The position numbers and the translations under genes were made by a program. A DNA stretch of 64,000 nucleotides from Chroococcus sp. FPU101 (GTDB lineage Bacteria; Cyanobacteriota; Cyanobacteriia; Cyanobacteriales; Microcystaceae): assembly GCF_017312365.1 (NCBI RefSeq), contig NZ_BLJI01000006.1, forward strand, positions 62,001 to 126,000, read 5' to 3'. Below, in pieces: positions 24,499 to 32,415 of the stretch. Position 1 is the first letter of the stretch. Each line of letters begins with the position of its first letter. The notes under the pieces were generated by a model, which saw only the letters and a program-made list of their open reading frames with translations, did not search any database and had not been told where the DNA came from.

Positions 24499-24783
24499 AT
24501 GAAAACAAAAGCACAATCAAAGGAAATGTGTTGTCGAGTTAATGCAATTAATAAAAGATTAAAAACATTAGCTGAAGTTGAAAATGCTTTAAAAGTTTTA
24601 GTTCAGCGTAAGAAAAGTATTACTATAGCTAATTTATCTAACTTATCAGGAATTAGTAAAACTTGGTTTTATGATGAAGAGGAGTTAAGAGAAATTTTTA
24701 GAGGACGTATATCTGAAGAATCAATCCAAAAGCTGTTTAACTATCTTAAACAACAAAAAATAATGTCTACTTGGAAAATATAA
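24499..24783 (+). CDS. TnpC-like protein (DUF6262 type), 94 aa
   Basis: Residues RLKTLAEVENALKVLVQRKK, then ITIANLSNLSGISKTWFYDE and ELREIFRGRI follow the pattern of the small accessory proteins (TnpC, DUF6262) that accompany tyrosine-recombinase transposons of the Tn554 type. These have a basic helix, then an HTH with 'V-xxSxxWLY', then a helix. TnpC influences transposition orientation and frequency. The recombinase remnant nearby (23746-24204) supports a decayed element. At 94 residues it is shorter than typical relatives, so it may be truncated. Confidence 0.5.
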   Translation: MKTKAQSKEMCCRVNAINKRLKTLAEVENALKVLVQRKKSITIANLSNLSGISKTWFYDEEELREIFRGRISEESIQKLFNYLKQQKIMSTWKI

Positions 24784-24941
24784 AATTTTTTCAGAAACGA
24801 CACTATTGAAGAACTTTTACATAATAAGTCTTCTACGTTTCTATATTTTTAAGAAACGAAAAAGAGAGATTTTTATTTTTCTTTTCCTTTGATAGTATTA
24901 AGTTAAAAATAGTCATTAAAGATTAAAAAGGAGAAGCTCGA

Positions 24942-25511
24942 ATGGAACCAATTGATATTAGATTAATCGGAACTGAACAAGCTAATTTTATGCAGCTAAA
25001 TGGCGATGTTGGCTATTATGCTTTAGGCGGTAATGATACAGTTTATGGAAGCCAATTTAATAATTTTATCAATGGTGGAACTGGTAATGATTCCTTGAAT
25101 GGTGGCGGTGGAAGTGATGTTTTAGTCGGCGATGTAGGAAATGATACTTTAATCGGTGGAACGGGCAATGACTATTTAACAGGCGGTACTGATAAAGACT
25201 ATTTAATTGGTGGTAGTGGCAGTGATACCCTTAATGGTGGTTGGGGAAATGATACTTTAATTGGTGGTGGTGGAGCCGATGTCTTTTACTTTTTTCTATC
25301 TCAAAATGCTGGCGTTGATCAGATCAGAGATTTTTCGTTCTCTGAAGGAGATCGAATTAAATTTTTTGCTCGTGGACTAGCCGATTCTCTTAATCAATTC
25401 AACTATAGTGCATCTACAGGAAATTTATCTTTTGAGGGGCAGGTCTTTGCTAATTTAAGTACGGGTCTAAATCCTATCGATGTACTAGAAGCAATTCAAC
25501 CAACTTACTAA
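24942..25511 (+). CDS. RTX (haemolysin-type) calcium-binding protein, 189 aa
   Basis: About nine glycine/aspartate-rich nonapeptides of the GGxGNDxLx type occupy residues 28-115 (for example GGTGNDSLNGGGGSDVLVGD) and would form a calcium-binding beta roll. The C-terminal part (DQIRDFSFSEGDRIKF onward) is typical of type I secretion substrates, which carry an uncleaved C-terminal signal. AAGGAG lies 8 nt before the ATG. No type I secretion genes are in the window, so export would use transporters encoded elsewhere. It is the first of three RTX genes in a row. Confidence 0.85.
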   Translation: MEPIDIRLIGTEQANFMQLNGDVGYYALGGNDTVYGSQFNNFINGGTGNDSLNGGGGSDVLVGDVGNDTLIGGTGNDYLTGGTDKDYLIGGSGSDTLNGGWGNDTLIGGGGADVFYFFLSQNAGVDQIRDFSFSEGDRIKFFARGLADSLNQFNYSASTGNLSFEGQVFANLSTGLNPIDVLEAIQPTY

Positions 25512-25564
25512 TTTAATTAGACTCTAGCCGTTAATATAGTCAAGTTGCCTGCTCAAAAAAAGCG

Positions 25565-25600
25565 GTTAAAAGTTAAGGAAAAAAAGCTTTAACTTTTAAC
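25565..25600 (+). terminator. Intrinsic terminator after first RTX gene
   Basis: GTTAAAAGTTAA (25565-25576) and its exact complement (25589-25600) form a 12-bp stem around a 12-nt loop, 54 bp past the stop codon. It separates the first and second RTX genes. Confidence 0.6.
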
Positions 25601-25670
25601 TATTTATTGAATAATCCTTTCTGTATTTCCACAGATTTGTTTAATGTAGTTGTTGATTTCTTAGGTTCAG

Positions 25671-26444
25671 ATGAATAATTTCAGTTTATCTAATTTTAAT
25701 TCAGTACAAGATAGCTTTAATGATAGTTTGATTGGAACTTCAGGTGACGATCTACTATACGGTAATAACGGTAACGATACTTTAGACGGTCGTAAAGGCT
25801 ATGATGCTTTGTTTGGGGGTAGTGGTAACGATAGTTTAATAGGAGGAGAAGATAACGATCAACTTACTGGAGAAAACGGCAATGATACTCTAATTGGAGG
25901 AACGGGATACGATCTTCTATTCGGTGGACTAGGTAATGATCGAATGGTTGCTGGTACTGGTGATGATCGAATGGATGGAGATGAAGGAAAAGATTTATTA
26001 ATTGGTGGAGATGGAAGTGATTATTTAGTCGGTGGTGTGGGAAATGACACACTGCTTGGAGGTACGGGAAATGATTTTCTTAGCGGTGGTAGTGGACTAA
26101 ATTTTCTTATTGGTGGTTCTGGTAGCGATACCATTCAGTTGTCTATTAGTGGAGTACAAAGGATTGTTGATTTAGAGAACGAAGATATTTTAGGTATTTC
26201 TAGATATTTTGGTTACGATGGTCAACAAATTCCTTTTCTTGAACAATGGTTTACGGGGAATGGCTTAGATCCCGCACGATTAGCGAAAGGCGTATTTAAT
26301 AATAGCGATCAAAGATTGTTAGTTAAAGATGGAGCTTTGTTTGTTGATTTTGATGGCATAGAGAGTGGTTCAACTTCATTAAAAATCGCTACTGGAGCAG
26401 GATTAGAACAATTATCATCTACACAATTTATGTATTTTAATTAG
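25671..26444 (+). CDS. RTX calcium-binding protein, 257 aa
   Basis: After a short N-terminus come about 14 RTX nonapeptides (SGDDLLYGNNGNDTLDGR through GNDFLSGGSGLNFLIGGS, residues about 25-160). A C-terminal domain with VDLENEDILGISRYFGYDG and FDGIESGSTSLKIATGAG follows, the kind of ending seen in type I secretion substrates. It likely binds calcium outside the cell. It follows a terminator, so it has its own promoter in the 160-bp gap. Sequence similarity to both neighbouring RTX genes suggests local duplication, but the C-termini differ. Confidence 0.85.
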   Translation: MNNFSLSNFNSVQDSFNDSLIGTSGDDLLYGNNGNDTLDGRKGYDALFGGSGNDSLIGGEDNDQLTGENGNDTLIGGTGYDLLFGGLGNDRMVAGTGDDRMDGDEGKDLLIGGDGSDYLVGGVGNDTLLGGTGNDFLSGGSGLNFLIGGSGSDTIQLSISGVQRIVDLENEDILGISRYFGYDGQQIPFLEQWFTGNGLDPARLAKGVFNNSDQRLLVKDGALFVDFDGIESGSTSLKIATGAGLEQLSSTQFMYFN

Positions 26445-26719
26445 TAATTTATCTTAAAAAACGACAGAAACTTTTGGCTTTTTGCAAAGAATTAAAGAAT
26501 TTTGTCTGTTGAACTAATTCTATTAAAAAAATTAAGTATGTAGTCATAATTAAATCTATAAACAAAAAAAGTTAGTAGTTAGGTTTCAGTCTATATGTAA
26601 TGAGAAGACAGCACAACTACAAACTATTTCTCTATTGTGGTTCTAGTTTTGACTAGGTACTTAGCTAATAAACTATAGGTTTTCTTTTTAACACCATTGA
26701 ATTTTAATTGAGGAAAAAA

Positions 26720-27688
26720 ATGTCTAATTACGATTTATTTGATGCTCAATACTATGCACGTTACAATCCTGATTTAGCTAAAGCTGGATTAATTACTGAA
26801 GCTCAGTTACGTCAACATTTTGAAACGCATGGAATTGATGAAGGGCGTTCTTTTAATCCCTTTGTTTCCCTCTACTCATATAAACAAGTAAACCCAGATT
26901 TAGTTTTCTTTAGCAATCATCAACTTTATAACCATATTCAAGAATTTGGCATTGCAGAACAACGACGCTTTAGCTTATTTGAGACTACCCAATTAAGCGA
27001 TCACTCAACGAGCAACGATGATCTGCGATTTGGAACCAAAGGCAATGATGTTTTATCAGGTGGTTTTGGTTTTGATAAAATCTTTGGCGGCATGGGTAAT
27101 GATACTCTGTATGGCGATCAAGGTACGGATTGGTTAGAAGGTGGTTCTGGCAATGACCAGCTTCACTCTGATGATGGTGCAGGGATGCTCTATGGAGGGA
27201 CTGGGAATGATTCTCTCTATGGCGGAATCGTTAATGATACCTTATACGGCGAAATCGGCAATGATGAATTACTTGGTAACAAAGGCTCAGATTGGCTGGT
27301 TGGAGGTGAAAGTGGTGACTGGTTGTATGGTGGTGATGGTAGCGATACGCTAATTGGTGGTCATTCTTCTGTGCAATCAGGTAAAGGCACTGATAGCACT
27401 GATTACCTTATTGGGAATGCAGGAGCAGATTGCTTTCGTTTTATGAACTTAGGCGTTCCTGATTTTATTAGTGACTTTTCTATTGCTGATGGCGACAAAA
27501 TCGAAATTAGTAAGACTGGTATTGGTGTCACATCTTCCTCAAAATTTCGTTATGACGTTAATACAGGAACGTTCTTGTTTTTTGTAAACGGTTTTGGTAG
27601 CAATGGAATTATTTATGCAGGTCAAGCGATCGCTGTTCTCGATCAGAGTTTGAATTTTGATGTTAATCGGGATATGGTTTTAATTTAA
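26720..27688 (+). CDS. RTX protein with N-terminal repeated 'YY-NPDL' domain, 322 aa
   Basis: The ATG at 26720 is preferred because GAGGA precedes it. An in-frame TTG at 26708 lies over that site. Residues 1-85 carry two units of the pattern FDAQYYARYNPDLAKAG... HFETHGIDEGRSFNPF and YSYKQVNPDLVFFSN... IQEFGIAEQRRFSLF, a short domain common at the front of cyanobacterial RTX proteins. About ten RTX nonapeptides follow (GNDVLSGGFGFDKIFGG to GGDGSDTLIGG), then a C-terminal DFISDFSIADGDKIEI segment. It is probably secreted by a type I system and calcium-binding. Confidence 0.85.
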   Translation: MSNYDLFDAQYYARYNPDLAKAGLITEAQLRQHFETHGIDEGRSFNPFVSLYSYKQVNPDLVFFSNHQLYNHIQEFGIAEQRRFSLFETTQLSDHSTSNDDLRFGTKGNDVLSGGFGFDKIFGGMGNDTLYGDQGTDWLEGGSGNDQLHSDDGAGMLYGGTGNDSLYGGIVNDTLYGEIGNDELLGNKGSDWLVGGESGDWLYGGDGSDTLIGGHSSVQSGKGTDSTDYLIGNAGADCFRFMNLGVPDFISDFSIADGDKIEISKTGIGVTSSSKFRYDVNTGTFLFFVNGFGSNGIIYAGQAIAVLDQSLNFDVNRDMVLI

Positions 27689-27705
27689 TAGATTTTTATT
27701 TAATT

Positions 27706-28155
27706 ATGCGAATTAACAATCCCGAACTAAAATTTCTCCTACCTTTTACTCTCGCTATTGGTGCTTTTAGTCTTTTTTTCTGGTCATCATCGAGATATTC
27801 GCTTTATCATGATAAACTTCGTGAAATGTCTTTGATTAAGGGGGCTAAGTGTAGTTTAATACTTGACAGCTACTTAACCAGTCAAGGCGAAAAAGAGCTT
27901 CAGTTTTTTCAGTCTAAGGCTTTGGCGTGTTTAGATAAAATTACCTTTCCTGAGAGTGAAATTGCTTATCGCCAGCTACAAGCAGGTGAGCGAACACTTC
28001 TAATAAAGGAATTACAACAAGACTTAGTATTCTGGGTTGAGCAGCCATTGTATCGAGCGATTTTAAAAGGTTATATTCCAGCTATGTTAGGAGCTTGTTT
28101 ATTTATTCTTTTAGCAAATCCTATTAATTTTGATGAATTTAATCAGCTTAATTAG
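27706..28155 (+). CDS. Small membrane protein, 149 aa
   Basis: Two hydrophobic helices, about residues 10-27 (FLLPFTLAIGAFSLFFWS) and 118-137 (GYIPAMLGACLFILLANPIN), bracket a polar loop with two Cys. Both termini would face the same side. Family not recognised. It starts 17 bp after the third RTX gene, so co-transcription is likely and a role linked to the RTX protein is possible. Confidence 0.55.
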   Translation: MRINNPELKFLLPFTLAIGAFSLFFWSSSRYSLYHDKLREMSLIKGAKCSLILDSYLTSQGEKELQFFQSKALACLDKITFPESEIAYRQLQAGERTLLIKELQQDLVFWVEQPLYRAILKGYIPAMLGACLFILLANPINFDEFNQLN

Positions 28156-28435
28156 TGTACTTTAACGAGATAACTGCTCAATTTAAAGACTTATTGCTTT
28201 TAAGGCTGTGAAGAGTGAAAATCTTCTTAGAGTAAGCATTCCAACGATTTAAAGTTCAGCTATAACTAGCAAAAAGAAGGATAAAATTTAAAGAGATAAC
28301 TGCTATTTCTTTAACGAAATTATAAGGTTTGAGACACTTAGCTAACTAAAGTTAGCTTCAAAACACTTATTCTGTCGTTGCTTAAGCATTAAGTCTTTAA
28401 AACTAAGCAAATAAGTGTACTTTAAAGACTTATTT
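28156..28435. other. Non-coding left flank of the ISL3 element
   Basis: This AT-rich stretch has no gene. It contains short repeats: TTTAAAGACTTATT occurs near 28178 and again at 28421, directly against the IS end, and GAGATAACTGC occurs twice. A small hairpin TTAGCTAAC/GTTAGCTTC lies near 28340. Confidence 0.4.
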
Positions 28436-28461
28436 GGGTTCTTGGCAACTTTTGGTGATCC
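28436..28461 (+). repeat. Left terminal inverted repeat of ISL3 element
   Basis: Exact inverted copy of 30220-30245 over 26 bp. Two more T residues outside also match, so the repeat may extend to 28. Confidence 0.85.
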
Positions 28462-28499
28462 AATATGGCAGGATAGAAAAAAAGCCGTTAAACAGATAA

Positions 28500-30165
28500 T
28501 TGATTACAGAACTACTTCAACACCTACTTCCAAATCAGCAATCTTTAGGGCTGGTAGACTGGGACTTTGACGAGAACGAGCATCAGGTTTTATTAACAAT
28601 TGCCTCAGTTCAAACTGTAGTAGCCTGTCCTCTGTGTGGTCAAACAACTCATCGTATCCACAGTCATTATGAGCGAACGTTACAAGATCTGCGATGGGCA
28701 GACTATAGCGTGAAGTGGCAATTACAAGTTCGGAAGTTTTTCTGCCTCAACTCAGATTGCGAACGACGAATTTTTACCGAACGATTATCAGAAGTGACAG
28801 AGCCTTGGGCAAGACGAACTTGCCGTTTAGCCAAACAACTAAAAGCTATCGGACTAGCTTTAGGGGGAGCAGCAGGAGTACGTCTGAGCCGTCATCTAGG
28901 GATAAATTTGTGCCGAAACACAATACTGAACTTAATAGCCAAACTTCCCTTGCCATCGATTGTCGTACCTGAAGTTTTAGGAGTAGATGACTTTGCCTTT
29001 CGTAAACGTCAAAGTTATGGAACAATTTTGGTCGATTTAGAACAGCATCGACCCATAGCACTTCTTAAGGATCGTTCCTCAGCTACTTTAACCCAATGGT
29101 TGCAAGAGTATCAAGGGGTACAGGTGCTATCTCGTGATCGCTCGAAAGAATACAGACAGGGAATGACACAGGGTTCTCCAGAATCTATTCAGGTAGCTGA
29201 TCGTTTTCATCTACTACACAATTTAACTGAAGTTTTGCAGCAGATATTTAGGGGACATCGTACCGAACTTAGGGCGTTAGAAACTACGCATCATTCCTTA
29301 TCAGCTGACACTGGTCAAGAAACCCTGCTGATAGCTGAACCAATCAATATGGCTACCAAATGCCAAAAAGAACAAACTCAACAACGTCATCAGCAGCGTC
29401 TAGCTAACTATCAAAAAATTTGGCAGTTACACCAACAAGATTGGGCGATTCCTGTAATAGCCCAACGGGTAGGAGTCAGTTCACGCACAGTTAAACGTTA
29501 TCTGCAAGCCTCTAATTTTCCTGAACGCCAGCCTCGTAGCGATCGAGGAAGTAAAATTCTCATTCCTTATAAAGATTATTTACTGCAACGTTGGAATGAA
29601 GGCATCCATCAGGTCACTAAGCTGTTTGAAGAAATACAACAACGAGGCTACAACGGAAGTTACATGACTCAAGCGCGTTTATGTACGGCAGTTACGTCAA
29701 GCTGAAGGTTTACCTTTACGACCAACACCAGTACGACGAACTGCCCTTCAGGTTGTCGAGCCTTCAAGGTCACCACTGACTCCTAATCAAGCTGCATGGT
29801 TAATTATAAAACAAATGGACAACTCTCAAACTAGCGATGAGCCAATTATTCGTTTGATGGAACAGCATCCAACGTTTGCCCCCGTTATCCGTTTAGCCAG
29901 GGACTTTGCTGATTTAATACGACAAAGGAAACCTGAAAAGTTTGATCTTTGGCTTGAACGAGCCATACAGAGTCAGATTCGTCCCTTCCAACGGTTTGCT
30001 GAAGGTTTAAAAGAAGATTATCAAGCCGTCAAATTTGCAATGACCTTAAATGTCAGTAACGGTCAGGTTGAAGGACAGATCAATCGGTTGAAGATGCTCA
30101 AACGGCAGATGTATGGTCGTGCTGGCCTTGACTTGTTGAGCCGTCGTTTTCTACTGGCTAACTAA
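28500..30165 (+). pseudogene. ISL3-family transposase with one frameshift
   Basis: From a TTG at 28500 the frame encodes the ISL3 zinc-binding head (CPLCGQTTHRIHSH, CLNSDCERR), an HTH, and the DDE core start VLGVDDFAFRKRQSYGTILV with SRDRSKEYRQGM and ADRFHLLHNL. There is a second HTH-like insert (VIAQRVGVSSRTVKRYLQ). The frame stops at 29705. The protein continues in the next frame from about 29683 (YVRQLRQAEGLPLRPTPVRR) to FAMTLNVSNGQVEGQINRLK and a TAA at 30163, which holds the last catalytic Glu (VEGQINRLK). One insertion or deletion near 29680-29690 splits the gene, so a functional product needs frameshifting or another copy in trans. Confidence 0.8.
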
Positions 30166-30219
30166 AGAAAACTTGTTTCGGAGGTCAGCTTCACATACTC
30201 AATCTTGTTTTATTATTAA

Positions 30220-30245
30220 GGATCACCAAAAGTTGCCAAGAACCC
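30220..30245 (-). repeat. Right terminal inverted repeat of ISL3 element
   Basis: Exact inverted copy of 28436-28461, 54 bp downstream of the transposase stop. Confidence 0.85.
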
Positions 30246-30276
30246 AATTATCTCTTTAATGTGCATTAATGTACAT

Positions 30277-30912
30277 TTACACAATACCTGAGCGTAGAGC
30301 CACAACTGCTATTTGAACACGATCATCTACTGCTAATTTATTCATAATTCCTCTAACGTGAGTTTTAATAGTATTAGGGCTAAGATAAAGTTTTTCGGCA
30401 ATTTCATTATTACTTTTTCCTTCAACAATTAATTTTAAAACCTCGGTTTCTCTTTGTGATAATAAACTTATATTAGAATTAGGACGGCTGGTAGATGGTA
30501 ATTTTAAATTATCAATGACAAGACGAGCAATTTGGGGATCTAAATATGCTGCACCATTAATTGCAGCATCAATCGCAGCCAGTAGACGCTCTAAAGAAGC
30601 ACCTTTGATGCAATAAGCATCGGCTCCACTGGCTAGAGAAGCAATAACCTCGGTTTCTAGAGTATGAGAGGTTAAAATAACAATTCTTGTTTCGGGTAAT
30701 TTTTCTCTAATCTGCTTGATCGCAGAGATTCCATCAAGCCTTTGTAATTCAAGATCCATAATGATTAAGTCTGGCTTGAGATTTAAGGCCATATTGACCC
30801 CGCTATAGCCATCCTCAGCTTGACCAATTACTTCAAATTTAGTATAGGAGTTTAGTGTTTTTTCTAAACCTAGTTGCATTAGAAGATCGTCTTCAATAAT
30901 TAAAATACGCAT
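30277..30912 (-). CDS. NarL/LuxR-type response regulator
   Basis: The receiver domain (1-115) has acidic E7/D8/D9, phospho-acceptor D53 in LIIMDLEL, T81/S82 and K103 in AYCIKGAS. A LuxR/NarL helix-turn-helix follows (LSQRETEVLKLIVEGKSNNE, then YLSPNTIKTHVRGIMNKL). All signalling residues are present, so it should be phosphorylatable and bind DNA. No histidine kinase gene is adjacent, so it is an orphan here. It ends 31 bp from the IS right end and may have lost a neighbour to that insertion. Confidence 0.9.
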   Translation of the reverse strand: MRILIIEDDLLMQLGLEKTLNSYTKFEVIGQAEDGYSGVNMALNLKPDLIIMDLELQRLDGISAIKQIREKLPETRIVILTSHTLETEVIASLASGADAYCIKGASLERLLAAIDAAINGAAYLDPQIARLVIDNLKLPSTSRPNSNISLLSQRETEVLKLIVEGKSNNEIAEKLYLSPNTIKTHVRGIMNKLAVDDRVQIAVVALRSGIV

Positions 30913-31413
30913 CTTTTTAAAATAGTGAAGGAAAAAGCGGTATATTTCTTAATTCGCCTAAATTAGGATTTGGTAAATACTTTGTGAGAAAGAATTTGAT
31001 TGTAAAAAAAAGTCCGAGCCATGTTGAAATAGCGATGTTTGGAACACTAATTACCAAAAAAATACAAAAACTAAATCTTAAATATAAATTAATAATTGCT
31101 ATATTTGGTTGTTGCTTTCGTGTTTCTTTATTCTTTATATCATGATTGTTTTAAATTTTTAATATTTTTTAGATTTGTTACACTTATTTGCTCTAAATTA
31201 ATTATTTTTATAAAAGATAAAACTTAGTTGCTTTCCAGTTTAAAAGCGTCAAACTATTCGCTCAAAGGGAAATGATTTTATGAGCAATAACAGGGCTGGG
31301 AATTTACTTGACTAGATTGTTGCCCTGAGTCAGCCTTACTATGTGGAGTTTGATAATTATGATAAATAGTCAAATGACACAAATTTTTGAGCTAATTTTG
31401 ACAATTTTAAGGT
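30913..31413. other. AT-rich gap, no gene recognised
   Basis: Upstream of the response regulator. A hydrophobic stretch in one minus frame near 30960-31130 is too broken to call. No strong hairpin or repeat stands out until 31438. Confidence 0.35.
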
Positions 31414-31620
31414 TTAGATTTTGACCGCGACTAAACGGTCATCGGTACACTGCCCTTGTTTTCTCAGTGTACCGATGACTCGTGGATAAAAAGTCAGCCG
31501 CTTCTCCCCGACTTTCAATGTGCGTTTATGTACCGAGAGAAACGACTCGCCTTTAAAAAGCTCTTCGGTCGGCGGTCGGTGTACTGGTTGACTTTTGTTT
31601 TGAGATAACCTAAAAAACAC
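31414..31620 (-). CDS. Doubtful small ORF over a GC-rich inverted-repeat island (68 aa)
   Basis: A GTG-started minus frame gives a basic product (SVHKRTLKVGEKRLTFYPRV). It has no ribosome-binding site and no family I know. The DNA beneath is richer in GC than its surroundings and contains a perfect 15-bp inverted repeat (31438-31452 with 31465-31479). The frame may be accidental over a structured RNA or DNA site; both readings are open. Confidence 0.25.
   Translation of the reverse strand: MFFRLSQNKSQPVHRPPTEELFKGESFLSVHKRTLKVGEKRLTFYPRVIGTLRKQGQCTDDRLVAVKI
31438..31479. repeat. 15-bp perfect inverted repeat
   Basis: GTCATCGGTACACTG and its exact complement enclose a 12-nt loop (31453-31464). 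A related GTCGGTGTACTGG recurs near 31575. Inverted repeats of this size occur at transfer origins, at protein-binding sites and in structured RNAs; nothing here decides between them. Confidence 0.6.
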
Positions 31621-31673
31621 TTAAAATAAAAGAAAGTAAACTAATCGATTCAAGGTAAAAGGAAAGAGTGAAA

Positions 31674-31928
31674 ATGGAAGATGAAGTTAAAACCGTTGAA
31701 AAAGGCAGTCAAATTTTGCAACAACACGATGAATGGCTAACTCAACATTTAGATGAACTGATTGAGCAGTATCCAGGAAAAGTTGTTGCTATCTCGTCAG
31801 GAAAAATTGTTAAAGTCGGAGAAACATATCAAGAAGTGTATCAAGCCTTTATTTCATCAAATGTAGAATGGATGCCAATGGTCATTTCAGTGCCATATCC
31901 TGACGAAGTTCAAGAATTTTTACTTTAA
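31674..31928 (+). CDS. DUF5678-like small protein (84 aa)
   Basis: The pattern of a helical head ending in HDEWLTQHLDELIEQYPGKV, then VVAISSGKIVKVGETYQEVY and QAFIS, matches the DUF5678 family common in cyanobacteria and archaea. ATG 31674 is preferred over GTG 31668 because of GGAAAG upstream. It is followed after 5 bp by a retropepsin-like gene. DUF5678-retropepsin pairs recur in cyanobacteria and may be two-gene modules of unknown purpose. Confidence 0.65.
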   Translation: MEDEVKTVEKGSQILQQHDEWLTQHLDELIEQYPGKVVAISSGKIVKVGETYQEVYQAFISSNVEWMPMVISVPYPDEVQEFLL

Positions 31929-31933
31929 AATCA

Positions 31934-32341
31934 ATGACGATTACTCGGTTTCCTTACAAAAGAATCAGAGGAATAGATCAGCCAATTATACCGATCGGAC
32001 TTGAATTGAATGGCTTATGGCTTCCTTTAGAAGTTTACATCGATACAGGTGCAGAATACACAGTAATTGAATCCAAAATAGCTAAAAGTATCGGATTTGA
32101 TTATCGTCAAGGAAAAAGGATTTATTTAAAAGTGGGAAACGGCAGTTTGATTACTGTTTACTTAAACCGTTTAAATCTTCAGTTAGGAAAAACTCGTTTA
32201 TCATGTCGAGTCGGTTTTTCTGACCAGTTAAACGTCAATTATAATATTTTAGGAAAAGTTGATATTTTTGAGAAATTTAAAGTTTGCTTTGCTCAAGCTG
32301 AAAGAATGATTACTTTTGAGAAAATTATGGAGACAAGCTAA
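31934..32341 (+). CDS. Retropepsin-like aspartyl protease (135 aa)
   Basis: LEVYIDTGAEYTVIESKIAK carries the single DTGA catalytic motif of retroviral-type (retropepsin) aspartyl proteases. A second hydrophobic stretch (VNYNILGKVDIFEKFKVCF) with the ILG flap-proximal motif follows. The enzyme is expected to act as a homodimer in the cytoplasm. The substrate is unknown. It pairs with the DUF5678-like gene, 5 bp upstream. Confidence 0.75.
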   Translation: MTITRFPYKRIRGIDQPIIPIGLELNGLWLPLEVYIDTGAEYTVIESKIAKSIGFDYRQGKRIYLKVGNGSLITVYLNRLNLQLGKTRLSCRVGFSDQLNVNYNILGKVDIFEKFKVCFAQAERMITFEKIMETS

Positions 32342-32415
32342 AAGTAATAAATGAGATAGAGTCAAAGTAAGAGTTAAGCCAAAAAATTGTAAAATTAGAG
32401 CAGATAAAATTAAAA

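Larger units (their letters stand above)
28436..30245 (+). mobile_element. ISL3-family insertion sequence (1810 bp), transposase broken
   Basis: Perfect 26-bp terminal inverted repeats (28436-28461 and 30220-30245, beginning GGGTTCTTGGCAACTTTTGG) enclose one frameshifted ISL3-type transposase. The flanking octamers ACTTATTT and AATTATCT agree at 6 of 8 positions, so a clean 8-bp target duplication is not seen. Perfect ends suggest fairly recent arrival. Confidence 0.85.

Noticed and set aside
25864-26052. His/Pro-rich minus-strand ORF
   Set aside because: Antisense of RTX Gly-Asp repeats, which always yield such a frame.
24942-27688. CRISPR-like or satellite repeat array
   Set aside because: The regular DNA repeats are coding (RTX nonapeptides), vary in sequence and have no spacer structure.
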